Assembly: GCA_903929755.1 (NCBI GenBank)
Contig: CAIYVZ010000022.1
Span: 1 to 64,000, forward strand
DNA length: 64,000 nt
From: an uncultured Acidobacteriia bacterium
GTDB taxonomy: Bacteria > Acidobacteriota > Terriglobia > Bryobacterales > Bryobacteraceae
Direction: 5' to 3'
The notes under the pieces: generated by a model
Seen by the model: only the letters and a program-made list of their open reading frames with translations
Told to the model about the DNA's origin: nothing
Database searches by the model: none
Program-made: the position numbers and the translations under genes
Part shown: positions 50,705 through 60,338 of the stretch, in pieces
Numbering within the stretch: the stretch's first letter is position 1
Layout: every line of letters starts with the position of its first letter

Positions 50705-51934
50705 AGGCGTTCGCGCGATCAATGCCAGCTTTTCCATCTGCTGCGCCGAGAGCGCGCGATTGAAAACCGCCACCCCTCCGATATAGCCCGTGAAGCCTAC
50801 GCTCCGAGAAGTGTGGATAACGCGCCCGATGGTGAACGGCCCGCCGTCTTCCGTTGTGGGCGGCACATACAAATCATGCGGGAACCAAAACGGATTCGTC
50901 CGCAGCGCCGCCAGTTCGCGGCTCACCACCGCCCCGCCCCGTAGCGTGACTCGCACCTTTGTGAACGCGAAGGTGTGCAATTCGACGCGCTCATGGCTGC
51001 TCTCGGCCAGAACCTGAACCGAGAGCGGCGTTGCCTCCGGGGGCCGATATTGCTCCTGCGTCCAACCTTTGGCCGCCCACTGGAAGAACGGATGCGCCGC
51101 CGGATTCTCCACCCACATCTCTGAAGCCTTGCCATCCAGATACGCCGTCACCGTGTTCTTCTCGTTATCGAACACCATTCCCATCAGGCTCCAGTACTGA
51201 TCCAGCTCCTGCTCCATTGCCCCGGCCGGCGCGGTGGGCAACAGTTCAGGCGTCACAGCCAGATTCCGCGCATACTTGTCGCCGAATGAAGCCCCGCCAT
51301 TCTCCGAGACATGCACCGCGGCCGCCCCGTTATTCGCAGCTAAACCGGCGAAGAGCGCATACTGCCGCCGCCCGCGCTCCACCTTTTGAACCGCGCTTGT
51401 CGCGTCGGTTTGAACCGCGCTTGTCGCGTCGGCTTGAACCGCGCTTGTCGCGTCGGCCAGGTCTGTGCCTTCGTGCCAAATTCCCGCAATCGCGTGATTC
51501 CCGCTCTCACGGATCACCCATGCAACCATCGACACGGACTGCCCGGGGCCCTTTACATCCAGGCCCGAATCCTGTAGCCGTTCGCGTGGCACCAGTAATA
51601 CAGGGCGCAGATCCTTGTCCGTCTCCTGCCGCAGCCGGATGGCCTCACCAAAAGGACCGCGGCCCAGCAAAGGAAAGTCCTGGTACGTAGCTCTCGGTCC
51701 GGCACCCCAGTAATCGCGGACATAGTTCACCGCATCCAGCCGGAAATCGTGCCGGTCCCCAGGCGCCTGCCACGCGGCGAAGCGGCCGGCGTCCCGCTTC
51801 ACGAAATCCCAAAGTGCCACGAAGCCCGGCAGCTGGCGAACGGCATCGACGCGCTGCTGGTAGTTCAGTAAATCCGAAGGCGGAGCCGCGAATCCGACAG
51901 CGGTCGCCAGCAAGCCCAACAGGAATCCCTTCAA
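50690..51934 (-). CDS. Secreted LamG-like protein with octapeptide repeats
   Basis: 414 residues with signal peptide KGFLLGLLATAVGFA. A concanavalin/LamG-like beta-sandwich is suggested by GYIGGVAVFNRALSAQQMEKL at the C terminus and DQYWSLMGMVFDNEKNTVTAYLDG in the middle. An in-frame tandem array of DATSAVQ(A/T/K), three copies, lies near residue 165. Ligand unknown. Starts 7 nt before the M16 peptidase stop reading on the same strand, so it follows that gene. Confidence 0.7.
   Translation of the reverse strand: MKGFLLGLLATAVGFAAPPSDLLNYQQRVDAVRQLPGFVALWDFVKRDAGRFAAWQAPGDRHDFRLDAVNYVRDYWGAGPRATYQDFPLLGRGPFGEAIRLRQETDKDLRPVLLVPRERLQDSGLDVKGPGQSVSMVAWVIRESGNHAIAGIWHEGTDLADATSAVQADATSAVQTDATSAVQKVERGRRQYALFAGLAANNGAAAVHVSENGGASFGDKYARNLAVTPELLPTAPAGAMEQELDQYWSLMGMVFDNEKNTVTAYLDGKASEMWVENPAAHPFFQWAAKGWTQEQYRPPEATPLSVQVLAESSHERVELHTFAFTKVRVTLRGGAVVSRELAALRTNPFWFPHDLYVPPTTEDGGPFTIGRVIHTSRSVGFTGYIGGVAVFNRALSAQQMEKLALIARTPLVRK
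51386..51457 (-). repeat. Three 24-nt tandem repeats in a LamG-protein gene
   Basis: Three adjacent near-identical 24-nt units starting at 51386, 51410 and 51434, each encoding DATSAVQ plus one variable residue (A, T or K) on the minus strand. Almost no silent differences between the units, so the expansion is recent. Confidence 0.85.
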
Positions 51935-51941
51935 CCTGCGC

Positions 51942-54680
51942 CTACTTCGCCGCAGGCTTCTTGAAATCTCCGGCCTTTACAATGCTGATCTGCGCCACAT
52001 CCAGATTGCGGCGCATCGCTGCCACCACATCGTCCGGCTTCAGGGCCGTCACTTTGGCTTCCAACTGCTCGTCGTACGCGAGCGTTCGGCCATCGTAATC
52101 GCGCGTGGCTAATACGCCCGCCAGCTGTCGGTCTTCAGCCCTCTGCAGAACCCGCGACTGCAGCCAGCCATCGCGATCCGCATCCAGTTCCTTTTGCGTG
52201 AAACCGTCCTTCAGGGCCTTCTCCAGTTCCTCTTTGAAGGCGGCCTCCACCTTCGCCATATTCTGTGGATTCGCGATCGCGTAGACCTGAAACTGGCCGT
52301 CCTTCTCGTCCGTCTTTGCCGAGAAGATGGAACTTACGCCATAGCTCAGGCCATCTTTCACGCGGATGCGGGCTGCCAGTCGCGAATTCAGGAAGCCGCC
52401 GCCCAGCATGTAATTCCCCAGCACCAGGGCAGGGTAATCGGCATCGTTGCTGCTCAGCGCCAGTCGCTTTCCCGCGAAGAACACGGCATTCGCCTTATCC
52501 GGCGTCTCAATCGCCACATTCACGGGAGCAATCTTCGCCGCGCCGTTCTTGAGACGTTCATACTTTGCCGGACTCTTCCAGGTGGTGAACATCTCGGCCA
52601 GCGCCTTCTTCACCTCCGCGGTATCGAAGTCTCCGACCACGGCAATCTCACCGTTCGACGCACCGTAAAAGCTCTTGTAGAAACCCTTTACGTCTTCCGG
52701 TTTCAGGGCCTTCAGCGCCTCAATCTGGTCATCGAACGACATAGTGCCGCGGACATCGCCCTTCGGGAACGGATACAGCGTGCGCTGCAACTGGATGGGT
52801 GCCAGCGCTTGCGGCTCACTCTTGTTCGCTTCGAGGCTGGTGATTCGAGCTTTGCGAATCTGCTCGAACTCGCTTTCGGGAAGCGTTGCTTCTTTCAGGA
52901 TCTCGCCAGCCAGTCGCAGTGCGGCCGGCAGATTCTCCCGCGTCGTTTCAATTGAGGCTGTCGCACCGGCAGCGTTTCCGCCGACATTCAATTGGGCCTT
53001 CAGTCTGCTCAACTCGTCCTGAATCTGCTGCCGGTTGTGCCTGGCTGTGCCACGCATCAACAACTGGCCGGTCAGCGCTCCAGAGACGTCCTTGTCTTTC
53101 AGCCCAGCCAGATCTCCGAAGTGGAGCTGAATGGTGGCGTTCACGTTGGCTCCGCGCGTCTTTTTGGTCAGCAGCGAAACCTTCAGACCCGGTGTCAATA
53201 CGTAGCGTTGTGTGCGCGATTCGATGTTCTTCGGGGACGGATCAAATACCTCACCGGCTGCCATAACAGCCTGGCCCTTGTAGTCCTTCAGCACGGCCGC
53301 GACGTCGGTCTTTTCGGGGATCTCCGCGCGGTCCGGCTTTGCGTCGGGAATAAACTCACCCAGCGTGCGGTTCGAATCTTTCAGATACGCGGCCGCTACA
53401 CGCTGTACATCCTGCGGCGTTACCTTCCCCAGGTTGTCCCGTTCGCGGAATAGTAGCCGCCAGTCGCCCTTGCCGATGTAATCGCTGAGCGCCAGCCCCA
53501 GGCCTTCGGAGTTCCGCAGCACCTGCTCCATCTGTTTGGTTAGTTTCGCCTGCGCGCGTTCCACTTCCTCTTTGCTGGGTGGTTCTTTCACTACGCTGGT
53601 AATTGTGTCGAGCAGGATCTTGCGGGCATCGTCGAGCGAATCCGATTTACCCAACATGGCAGCAAACAAGAGGACGCCCGGCTCGGTCAGTTCCAGTGGC
53701 TCGCCAAACACCGCTGCCGCCTTCTTGTTGTCCACCAGGGCCTTATACAAACGGCCTGAGGGATTATCGCCCAGCACGGCCGCCAGAACATCAATCGCTT
53801 CAATGTCGGCATTCGCCCCGTCCGGCATGTGATACATGGCCAGCAGAATCTGTTGATCTCCCACGCGACGGACCACAGTGGTTCGTTCGCCATCCTGCAC
53901 GGGCTCTACCGTGTAGGTCGGCGTTAACTTGCGGGAGGGCTTCGGAATTCCACTGAAGTAGCTGTTCACCAGTTCCAGCAGCTTGGGCTCGTCCACCTTG
54001 CCCGCCACGGTCAGCACCGCGTTGTCGGGCTGGTAGTATTTGTGGTAGAAATCCTGCAACTTCTCGATCGGCACGCGTTCCACATCGCTTTTATTCCCGA
54101 TGACGGGCCTGCCGTAAGGGTGTGCGCGATACGCTGCCGCCATGGTTCGCAGCACCATCACGTTCATGGGGCTGTTTTCGCCCATCTCAAATTCATTGCG
54201 AACCACGGTGAACTCTTTATCCAGATCTTCTTTGCGGATAAACGAATTCACCATCCGATCGGCTTCCAGATCGAGTGCCCACTTGAGATTCTCGTCCGTT
54301 GCCTGAAAGGTTTCGAAGTAGTTCGTCCGGTCCCAGGAGGTGGTTCCGTTGGGGCGTGCGCCGTGTTCGGTCAGTTCCTGCGGAATATTCGTGTGCTTCG
54401 GGCTGCCCTTGAACACCATGTGTTCCAGCAGATGGGCCATGCCGCCCTCGCCCGTTCCTTCATGGCGCGAGCCGACGATGAAGGTCATGTTCACCGTGAT
54501 AGTGGGCTTGGAGTTATCCGGGAATACCAGGACCCGCAGGCCATTGTCCAGCCTGTACTCCGTGATGCCCTCCACGGACGTGACCCTGGTCATGCCCTTG
54601 GGTAGTCCCTGCGCACCAGCGGGCGCGGTTAAACAGAGACCGGTGGCGAACAGTATGGCAGCGAAGAGCAGACGTTTCAT
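51942..54680 (-). CDS. M16 family zinc peptidase (pitrilysin-like)
   Basis: 912 residues from the ATG at 54680, chosen because a signal peptide (LLFAAILFATGLCLTAPAGAQ) starts there; the longer frame to 54998 has no such start. Inverted zinc motif HLLEH at residues 83-87 lies in the first M16 domain; a second M16-like half follows without it, as usual. Acts on short peptides in the periplasm. Lies upstream of the LamG gene on the same strand. Confidence 0.92.
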   Translation of the reverse strand: MKRLLFAAILFATGLCLTAPAGAQGLPKGMTRVTSVEGITEYRLDNGLRVLVFPDNSKPTITVNMTFIVGSRHEGTGEGGMAHLLEHMVFKGSPKHTNIPQELTEHGARPNGTTSWDRTNYFETFQATDENLKWALDLEADRMVNSFIRKEDLDKEFTVVRNEFEMGENSPMNVMVLRTMAAAYRAHPYGRPVIGNKSDVERVPIEKLQDFYHKYYQPDNAVLTVAGKVDEPKLLELVNSYFSGIPKPSRKLTPTYTVEPVQDGERTTVVRRVGDQQILLAMYHMPDGANADIEAIDVLAAVLGDNPSGRLYKALVDNKKAAAVFGEPLELTEPGVLLFAAMLGKSDSLDDARKILLDTITSVVKEPPSKEEVERAQAKLTKQMEQVLRNSEGLGLALSDYIGKGDWRLLFRERDNLGKVTPQDVQRVAAAYLKDSNRTLGEFIPDAKPDRAEIPEKTDVAAVLKDYKGQAVMAAGEVFDPSPKNIESRTQRYVLTPGLKVSLLTKKTRGANVNATIQLHFGDLAGLKDKDVSGALTGQLLMRGTARHNRQQIQDELSRLKAQLNVGGNAAGATASIETTRENLPAALRLAGEILKEATLPESEFEQIRKARITSLEANKSEPQALAPIQLQRTLYPFPKGDVRGTMSFDDQIEALKALKPEDVKGFYKSFYGASNGEIAVVGDFDTAEVKKALAEMFTTWKSPAKYERLKNGAAKIAPVNVAIETPDKANAVFFAGKRLALSSNDADYPALVLGNYMLGGGFLNSRLAARIRVKDGLSYGVSSIFSAKTDEKDGQFQVYAIANPQNMAKVEAAFKEELEKALKDGFTQKELDADRDGWLQSRVLQRAEDRQLAGVLATRDYDGRTLAYDEQLEAKVTALKPDDVVAAMRRNLDVAQISIVKAGDFKKPAAK

Positions 54681-54724
54681 CAGGCAGATTCTCCCACGCA
54701 AATTATAGCGGCTCTTCGTCGCGG

Positions 54725-56350
54725 CTACGGCAGCGCGAAAGTGAACACGGCAGATCCGGCTGCCATGGTTACCATTTGCTTGCCGTTCACCATGTAGGTC
54801 ATGGGGTTTGACGACATGGTGCCGCCCAGATTGATCCGCCACAACTCTTTGCCGTTCTCGGCGTCCAGAGCGAAGAAATACGCTTCGCCGTCTTCGCGGG
54901 CCGACCGGTTCAGCCACCCGCCGTTGGCGCCGAACAGGATATTGCTGCCCGTGGTCATCACGCCCGACCAGGGTTTCGTCTGTGTCCTGTGCTCCCACAC
55001 CAGGGCGCCCGTCTTGGGGTTCAGCGCACGAATCGCGCCGTAACCCTGGTCGTCCGACATATCGATATCGGGTACGCTGCCTACGTAGCGATTACCGGGC
55101 GTATACTTCGGCTCGCCTTTCAAATACCAGCCCTTGTTCTCCCAAACCGTGAGATAGAAGAGGCTGGTGAGAGGGCTATAGGAGGGCGAATACCAGTTTG
55201 TGGCGCCTTGTACGCCGGGCCAGATCACATTGCCTTCAACGGTAGGCGCGGTATTCGGCAGCCGCACCGGACGGCCCTTGGCGTCAATTTCCTTGGCCCA
55301 AGTCTGCTTGGCGAAGGGTTTTCCCAGCAGGAATTCGCCGGTCGCGCGGTCCAGCACGTAATAGAACCCGCCGCGGTGCGCCCAATAGATCAGCTTTCGC
55401 GGTTTTCCCTGCCAGTCGCCATCCACCAGGACCGGAACTTGTACCGCATCCCAGTCGTTCGCATCATGCGGGACAAACTGGTAATGCCATTTCAACTGTC
55501 CGGTATCCACGTCGAGCGCAATGGCCGAATCGGTGTACAGGTTGTCGCCCTCGCGAACATCGGCATTCCAGTCCGGCGAGGGATTTCCAACTCCCCAGAT
55601 GAGCAGATTCAGTTCCGGATCGAACGAACCCGTTACCCACGTGGGGCCGCCGCCCTGCTTCCAGGAATTGGCGTGCGGCCCGGAGGTGGGCCACGTCTCA
55701 TGGCCCTTCTCACCGGGACCGGGCACGGTGTTAAAACGCCACCGCCGCTTGCCCGTCTTAATGTCGTAAGCGTCCAGGAAGCCACGCACGCCGTACTCTC
55801 CGCCCGCCACGCCGGTGATCACCATGTCTTTAACGACGAGCGGGGCACCTGTTACGGAATAGCCGGTCTTCCGGTCGGCCACTTCCACGTCCCAAAGCAC
55901 TGCACCGGTTTTCGCATTGAGCGCAACCAGATGCGCATCCACCGTGCCTAAGAAAACGCGGTCACCCATCACGGCCACGCCGCGATTCACTGCATCACAG
56001 CAAACATTGTAGGCGGGCAGGCTTCTCTTGTAATGCCAGTAAGGCCGCCCCGTTGCCGCGTCCAGCGCGAACACGTTCGAAGGCGGCTCGGTCACGTACA
56101 TGATCCCGTCCACCACAATCGGCGTCGCTTCAATGCGGTGGCTGGTGGGCATCTGCTGCACCCAGGCCACTTTCAGGTTAGCCACGTTCTGCCGGTTGAT
56201 CTGGTCGAGCGAACTGTAACGCCAGCTTTGATACGACCCGGAGTAGGTCATCCAGTTGTTGGGTTCAGACGGCGCCTTCAGCAGACGCTCATAGGTGACC
56301 TGCCCAAACAGGGCCGTGGCTGCCAGGGTTCCAATGACAAGGCTCTTCAT
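54725..56350 (-). CDS. PQQ-dependent alcohol dehydrogenase-like protein
   Basis: 541 residues, an eight-bladed quinoprotein propeller with a signal peptide (MKSLVIGTLAATALFG). Blade motifs such as LNAKTGAVLWDVEVAD, LDVDTGQLKWHYQFV and LNPKTGALVWEHRTQ, and the vicinal cysteine pair in YNVCCDAVNRG that contacts PQQ in this family, are all present. Oxidises an alcohol in the periplasm, probably passing electrons to the cytochrome encoded upstream. Substrate is unknown. Starts overlapping the cytochrome stop. Confidence 0.88.
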   Translation of the reverse strand: MKSLVIGTLAATALFGQVTYERLLKAPSEPNNWMTYSGSYQSWRYSSLDQINRQNVANLKVAWVQQMPTSHRIEATPIVVDGIMYVTEPPSNVFALDAATGRPYWHYKRSLPAYNVCCDAVNRGVAVMGDRVFLGTVDAHLVALNAKTGAVLWDVEVADRKTGYSVTGAPLVVKDMVITGVAGGEYGVRGFLDAYDIKTGKRRWRFNTVPGPGEKGHETWPTSGPHANSWKQGGGPTWVTGSFDPELNLLIWGVGNPSPDWNADVREGDNLYTDSAIALDVDTGQLKWHYQFVPHDANDWDAVQVPVLVDGDWQGKPRKLIYWAHRGGFYYVLDRATGEFLLGKPFAKQTWAKEIDAKGRPVRLPNTAPTVEGNVIWPGVQGATNWYSPSYSPLTSLFYLTVWENKGWYLKGEPKYTPGNRYVGSVPDIDMSDDQGYGAIRALNPKTGALVWEHRTQTKPWSGVMTTGSNILFGANGGWLNRSAREDGEAYFFALDAENGKELWRINLGGTMSSNPMTYMVNGKQMVTMAAGSAVFTFALP

Positions 56351-57144
56351 TACTTCTTCTCTCCCGATTGTGCGAAGCGAGACCGCTCTAATGACGCTAA
56401 GAATGCTACCAGGTCGTCCAACTCAGACGCACCCAGCTTGTCCTGATATGCAGGCATAATCGAACTCCGATCAATGCCGAAATCGTTGAAGTCCGACCGA
56501 TTCACCGTCCGCAGGCCCTCGGCGAAATCCAGCATCTGGATTGCATATGTATCCTGGTTCAGAAGGAACCCGGAGTGGCTCTTGCCATCCTTTGTGATGA
56601 CCTTCGCGACCCAGTATGCGTTGCTCACGTTCTTACCCGGATCGGTAATTGACTCCCGCAGATGCGCCGCGGACCGCTGCGAGCCAATAATGGATAGGTC
56701 CGGTCCGCGCACGCCGCCTTCGCCTTTCACCAAATGACACCCGGAACAGCCCTTTGCACGGAACAGTTCCGCTCCGTGCGCCGCGTTGCCCGGCAGTTTC
56801 GTCCGGACCGGCGTCGCCGACAGCGACCGAACATAGGCCACAATTTGCCAAATCTGCACGCCATTGAAGAACTGGTCCGGCATTGCCGTGCCTTCAATGC
56901 CCTGCGAGATGTTTTTATAAAGATCAGCGTCGGTGTTGCCGTGATAGAAGACTCCGGTGGTGAGATTCGGCCCCGTGCCGCCCGCTCCGGCCACACCGTG
57001 GCAACTGGCACAATGCGAGCGGAAGATCTTTTCGCCCGCCGCTCGTCCGGCAGGCGTGGCTTGCGAATTTGCCGTCTGCGCAACGGCCAGGCTGGCTCCA
57101 GCCAGCATTACCAGCAGTGTTCTGATTCTCAAAGGCACCTCCAT
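56350..57144 (-). CDS. Dihaem c-type cytochrome
   Basis: 264 residues with a signal peptide (LLVMLAGASLAVAQ) and two CxxCH haem sites, CASCH and CSGCH, separated by about 90 residues. Likely periplasmic electron acceptor for the adjacent PQQ dehydrogenase, whose start codon shares one base with this gene's stop. The second half ends with MPAYQDKLGASELDDLVAFL, a cytochrome c helix. Confidence 0.9.
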   Translation of the reverse strand: MEVPLRIRTLLVMLAGASLAVAQTANSQATPAGRAAGEKIFRSHCASCHGVAGAGGTGPNLTTGVFYHGNTDADLYKNISQGIEGTAMPDQFFNGVQIWQIVAYVRSLSATPVRTKLPGNAAHGAELFRAKGCSGCHLVKGEGGVRGPDLSIIGSQRSAAHLRESITDPGKNVSNAYWVAKVITKDGKSHSGFLLNQDTYAIQMLDFAEGLRTVNRSDFNDFGIDRSSIMPAYQDKLGASELDDLVAFLASLERSRFAQSGEKK

Positions 57145-57218
57145 CGGGCACTGTGCAGTATATAACGAAGGTGTGCAACCGGGCGGAACTTTTTACGCCG
57201 TCGCGGTATTAGTTATAT

Positions 57219-59579
57219 ATGCGCTCTTTGGGGTTGATCATTACGTGTGCCTTGGCAGGTTTTGTGCCGATGGCAACGCCTCAGTCGCTGACTGCACCCG
57301 TCATCTACCCCCGTGGTGTGACCGACGCGGTCCGTCAGGATCCCGCCCCCGCCACCGTGGCGCGCGGCGCCGTGCTGCAGCTTTCCGGCTTCAATCTGGG
57401 CCCGGATCCGGTCCTCCGCGCCACCGATAGTCCACTCCCCACTACATTGGGCGACCCTGCCGTGCAGGTTTTGATTAACGGGGACCCGGTTGGCCTCTAC
57501 TCGATTTCAGCCGGTACCATTCTGGCGCAGGTTCCGGAGACCGCGATACTGGGAGTGGCGACGGTTGCGGTTTCCGTCGGCGGCGTGAAGAGTGAAGCCC
57601 GCACCTTTACGGTCGCCGCGCTTCAGCCGGGTATCGTGACCGCTGACGGGTCTGGCTTTGGCTCGGCGAAGGGTGATTTCTCAAAGTCCCCGGTGGTTGT
57701 AATTGGCACCGGTTTTGGGGTGGCGAATCCGCGCCCGGGAACAGTGACCGCTTACGTCGGTGGTGCTCCGGCCAAGGTCACCACGCAGGTGTCGAAGGCT
57801 ATTCCAGGCCAGTTCACCACGCAGATTGAAGTTCCGGGCTCGGCACGGCCCGGTGATCTGCTGAATATGAAGGTCAACGCGCGTCCCGCGAACCTGGTCA
57901 CGCTCCAGCCCCTCGCCACGCCTTCGGTTCAGTACCTGCCGCTGCCGGACGGTTCGCCCGACCTTGTGGGGCTTTCGAATCCGGATGTGGACGGTCTCTA
58001 TGTCCTGGCCACTGCCGCGAAGGATTCTAAAGGTTGTTTTCCGGCGTTCGCTTTCAACTTCACCTCGTTGAAAGCCTCCACCGGTAACCCCTGTCTGGTC
58101 GCTGCGGCCAATAATGCGACCTCCCCGTTTGTCGCGGCGACGGGAACCGAATTTGTCGGCGCTTTGGTGGGCCCTTCCGTCGGTGTGGCGCCCGCGGGAA
58201 TCGCTACGCAAGTGCTGCTTGTCCAGCCGGGTAAGGAAGATCATGTGGTGGACCTCACGGGGGCCGCCTCGAATTTGGGCGCCGCCGCCAGCGGAGTTTT
58301 CACAGCTGCCATTCCTGCCGCGACGACTGGTGGGACAGCGACTATCGACACGATTACGGCTGCTACTGGCGCGGTAAAGAACGGCGCCCCGGTCACCGGT
58401 GCCGGTGGTGGCGGAAATGGCGGCGGTCAGGTTGCCGCGATTAGTGTAGATGGCCTGTCAAAGCTGCTCACCAGCAGGATTACCCTCCCAGGCGGTGTTG
58501 GAGCTGTGGTTGTAGGGGATTCCGCTACCGCCCCGACTCAGTTCGAATTCGCCATCCTGAAGGCAAATGGCGACAAAGTTTCGGCGACGGCCTTCCCGTC
58601 CGGCTTCGTTCCGCTGCTTGCTCCCGCTGCCACGCAGCAGGTGGCGCCTGGCGGCGGAACTCCCGCCGCGCCCGCCGCTGCAATCCCAACTGGCATGGCG
58701 TTTTATCTGCCGTCTCAGAAGCAGGTCTATGTGGCGGCGAAGAAGCCAGATGATTCCGCCCATGCTCTGATCGCGTTTCCCCTGGATGGCTCCGACGCCA
58801 CAGTGCAAGCCCTGCCCTCAGGCTGGTTCCTCGCCTCTTGCAGCAATACATTTCGAACCTACAACATTGTCCTGACCGGAGCCCTTGCTCTCTTCGGCTC
58901 CAATTCTGCCGAAAATACCTTCAAGTCATCGTGCCCGGCCTCTGGCTTCGTCACCATAGAGACCGACTCCGCGGTAATCAACGCCGTTGCGGCCGGGCAG
59001 AACGTGGACATGGTTTACGGTAATTCGGTTGGCAGCGTCAACGATTTCATCTACGCGACCAACCTCTCTGCCACCACGCGGACATCCTCCACCGTTTATG
59101 TCTTCGACGGGGCCAACCGCTCTGCCTCGAGGCTGGATCTCCCTTCCGGAGTGAGCGCCATCCAGAACCCAACCGCGATACCCGCTCTCAGCGCCTTGAT
59201 TGCGACGGCGCAGAAGCGTGCGGCAGGTGACGATGGTTTTGTAGTTTTCGATCTGGAAGCCGGGACGTCGCGTCACCTCGCCCTCCCCGACGGGTTCGGC
59301 TCCATCGCGCTGGCAGGTTTCTTTCCTGCTACCCACAAAGTGGTGGCCAGGGGCATCTCGACGGACCGGAAAACTTCCAACCTGATCGTCTACGATCTGG
59401 AAGGTAAAGACGCCAGCGTTGTCCCGAATCCAGATGGCGTCGCCTCATTAGGCAGCCGTCCCGGAACTCCCGTTACGGCTCGGCAACTGGTTACCAGCAC
59501 GAACGCCAATACGGTCTCTGCTATTGGCTATAACGCGGACGGCAAACAGGTCGGCGTGGTGTCGGTTCGAATCCCTTAG
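57219..59579 (+). CDS. Secreted protein with TIGR03437 (Solibacter) Ig-like domain
   Basis: 786 residues with signal peptide LITCALAGFVPMATPQSLT. The N-terminal half carries IPT/TIG-like repeats and the TIGR03437 segment around SISAGTILAQVPET and the region near residue 165 (GFGVANPRPG). The second half is a low-complexity Ala/Gly/Thr-rich sequence with propeller-like pieces. Such proteins are markers of Solibacter-type acidobacteria. Role unknown, possibly a surface adhesin. Divergent from the cytochrome gene. Confidence 0.72.
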   Translation: MRSLGLIITCALAGFVPMATPQSLTAPVIYPRGVTDAVRQDPAPATVARGAVLQLSGFNLGPDPVLRATDSPLPTTLGDPAVQVLINGDPVGLYSISAGTILAQVPETAILGVATVAVSVGGVKSEARTFTVAALQPGIVTADGSGFGSAKGDFSKSPVVVIGTGFGVANPRPGTVTAYVGGAPAKVTTQVSKAIPGQFTTQIEVPGSARPGDLLNMKVNARPANLVTLQPLATPSVQYLPLPDGSPDLVGLSNPDVDGLYVLATAAKDSKGCFPAFAFNFTSLKASTGNPCLVAAANNATSPFVAATGTEFVGALVGPSVGVAPAGIATQVLLVQPGKEDHVVDLTGAASNLGAAASGVFTAAIPAATTGGTATIDTITAATGAVKNGAPVTGAGGGGNGGGQVAAISVDGLSKLLTSRITLPGGVGAVVVGDSATAPTQFEFAILKANGDKVSATAFPSGFVPLLAPAATQQVAPGGGTPAAPAAAIPTGMAFYLPSQKQVYVAAKKPDDSAHALIAFPLDGSDATVQALPSGWFLASCSNTFRTYNIVLTGALALFGSNSAENTFKSSCPASGFVTIETDSAVINAVAAGQNVDMVYGNSVGSVNDFIYATNLSATTRTSSTVYVFDGANRSASRLDLPSGVSAIQNPTAIPALSALIATAQKRAAGDDGFVVFDLEAGTSRHLALPDGFGSIALAGFFPATHKVVARGISTDRKTSNLIVYDLEGKDASVVPNPDGVASLGSRPGTPVTARQLVTSTNANTVSAIGYNADGKQVGVVSVRIP

Positions 59580-59645
59580 GCCGCGTTCATTTCATCAAGA
59601 ACCTGTCCACCCGGCTCCCTCGCGGCGAGCGGCACAATGGCACGG

Positions 59646-60338
59646 TTATTTCCTCAGGGTGGCTCGGTCCTGTTCCAGTGCGGCTTTGGCCGCTTCCGGT
59701 TTTCCGGCTTTCGTCAGGGCCTCGGCGCGGGCCTTTTTCGGCGCCATGTCGGAAGGCCGCAGCTTGGAGGCCTTCAGGTACGCGAGTGCGGCGTCATCAA
59801 ACTTGCCCGCTTCAAACGCCGCTCGGCCATACAGCATCGCTGCCGGATAGATCTCGGACGGGATGCGGGTGAGCACTCGTTCCCGCTCCCGAAGTGCTTT
59901 GCCGAGCGGTTCCACTGCGTCCGAAGCCTTCTTCGAATACAGCAGCGCGACGCCTTTTGACCAGTAGTCGTCGACCTTTTCAAGCAAGGTTGCCGCGTTG
60001 TTCAGCGCCACCTCATCTCGGGCCGGGGGGCCGGGTGCGAGAAGGTGCCGTACCAGGAAAGCAGTTACGGCTTTTGGAATCAGCAGTGCCTTTTCGTCGT
60101 CCGCCGGGATGACCAGGACGTTCACCGCGCCCGGACCTTCCAGGTCCTTCGCCCTCCCATCGTACGGCCAGACCAGCGTGTAAGGAACTTTTGATTTCCC
60201 GCCGACCTTCAGTTCCATCCAGCCATCGGCATCGGGTGCGCCGGTTTCGATTGTGACACCGGAAGGTTTCTTGCCGCGGGCGTCCGTAATATCGAACTGT
60301 GGTCCCGCGGCCAGCAGGAAGAGCAGTGGCCAGATCAT
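59646..60338 (-). CDS. Secreted protein with TPR-like C-terminal repeats
   Basis: 230 residues with a short signal (IWPLLFLLAAG). The first half is beta-rich and contains a DGRAKDLEGPGAVNVLVI strand; the second has helical repeats such as PAAMLYGRAAFEAGKFDDAALAYLKASKL, typical of tetratricopeptide repeats. Overlaps the permease stop by ATGA, so it is coupled to the ABC transporter genes. Function unknown. Confidence 0.6.
   Translation of the reverse strand: MIWPLLFLLAAGPQFDITDARGKKPSGVTIETGAPDADGWMELKVGGKSKVPYTLVWPYDGRAKDLEGPGAVNVLVIPADDEKALLIPKAVTAFLVRHLLAPGPPARDEVALNNAATLLEKVDDYWSKGVALLYSKKASDAVEPLGKALRERERVLTRIPSEIYPAAMLYGRAAFEAGKFDDAALAYLKASKLRPSDMAPKKARAEALTKAGKPEAAKAALEQDRATLRK

Noticed and set aside
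54681-54998. Longer N terminus of the M16 peptidase
   Set aside because: It overlaps the end of the PQQ dehydrogenase gene and lies before the signal peptide.
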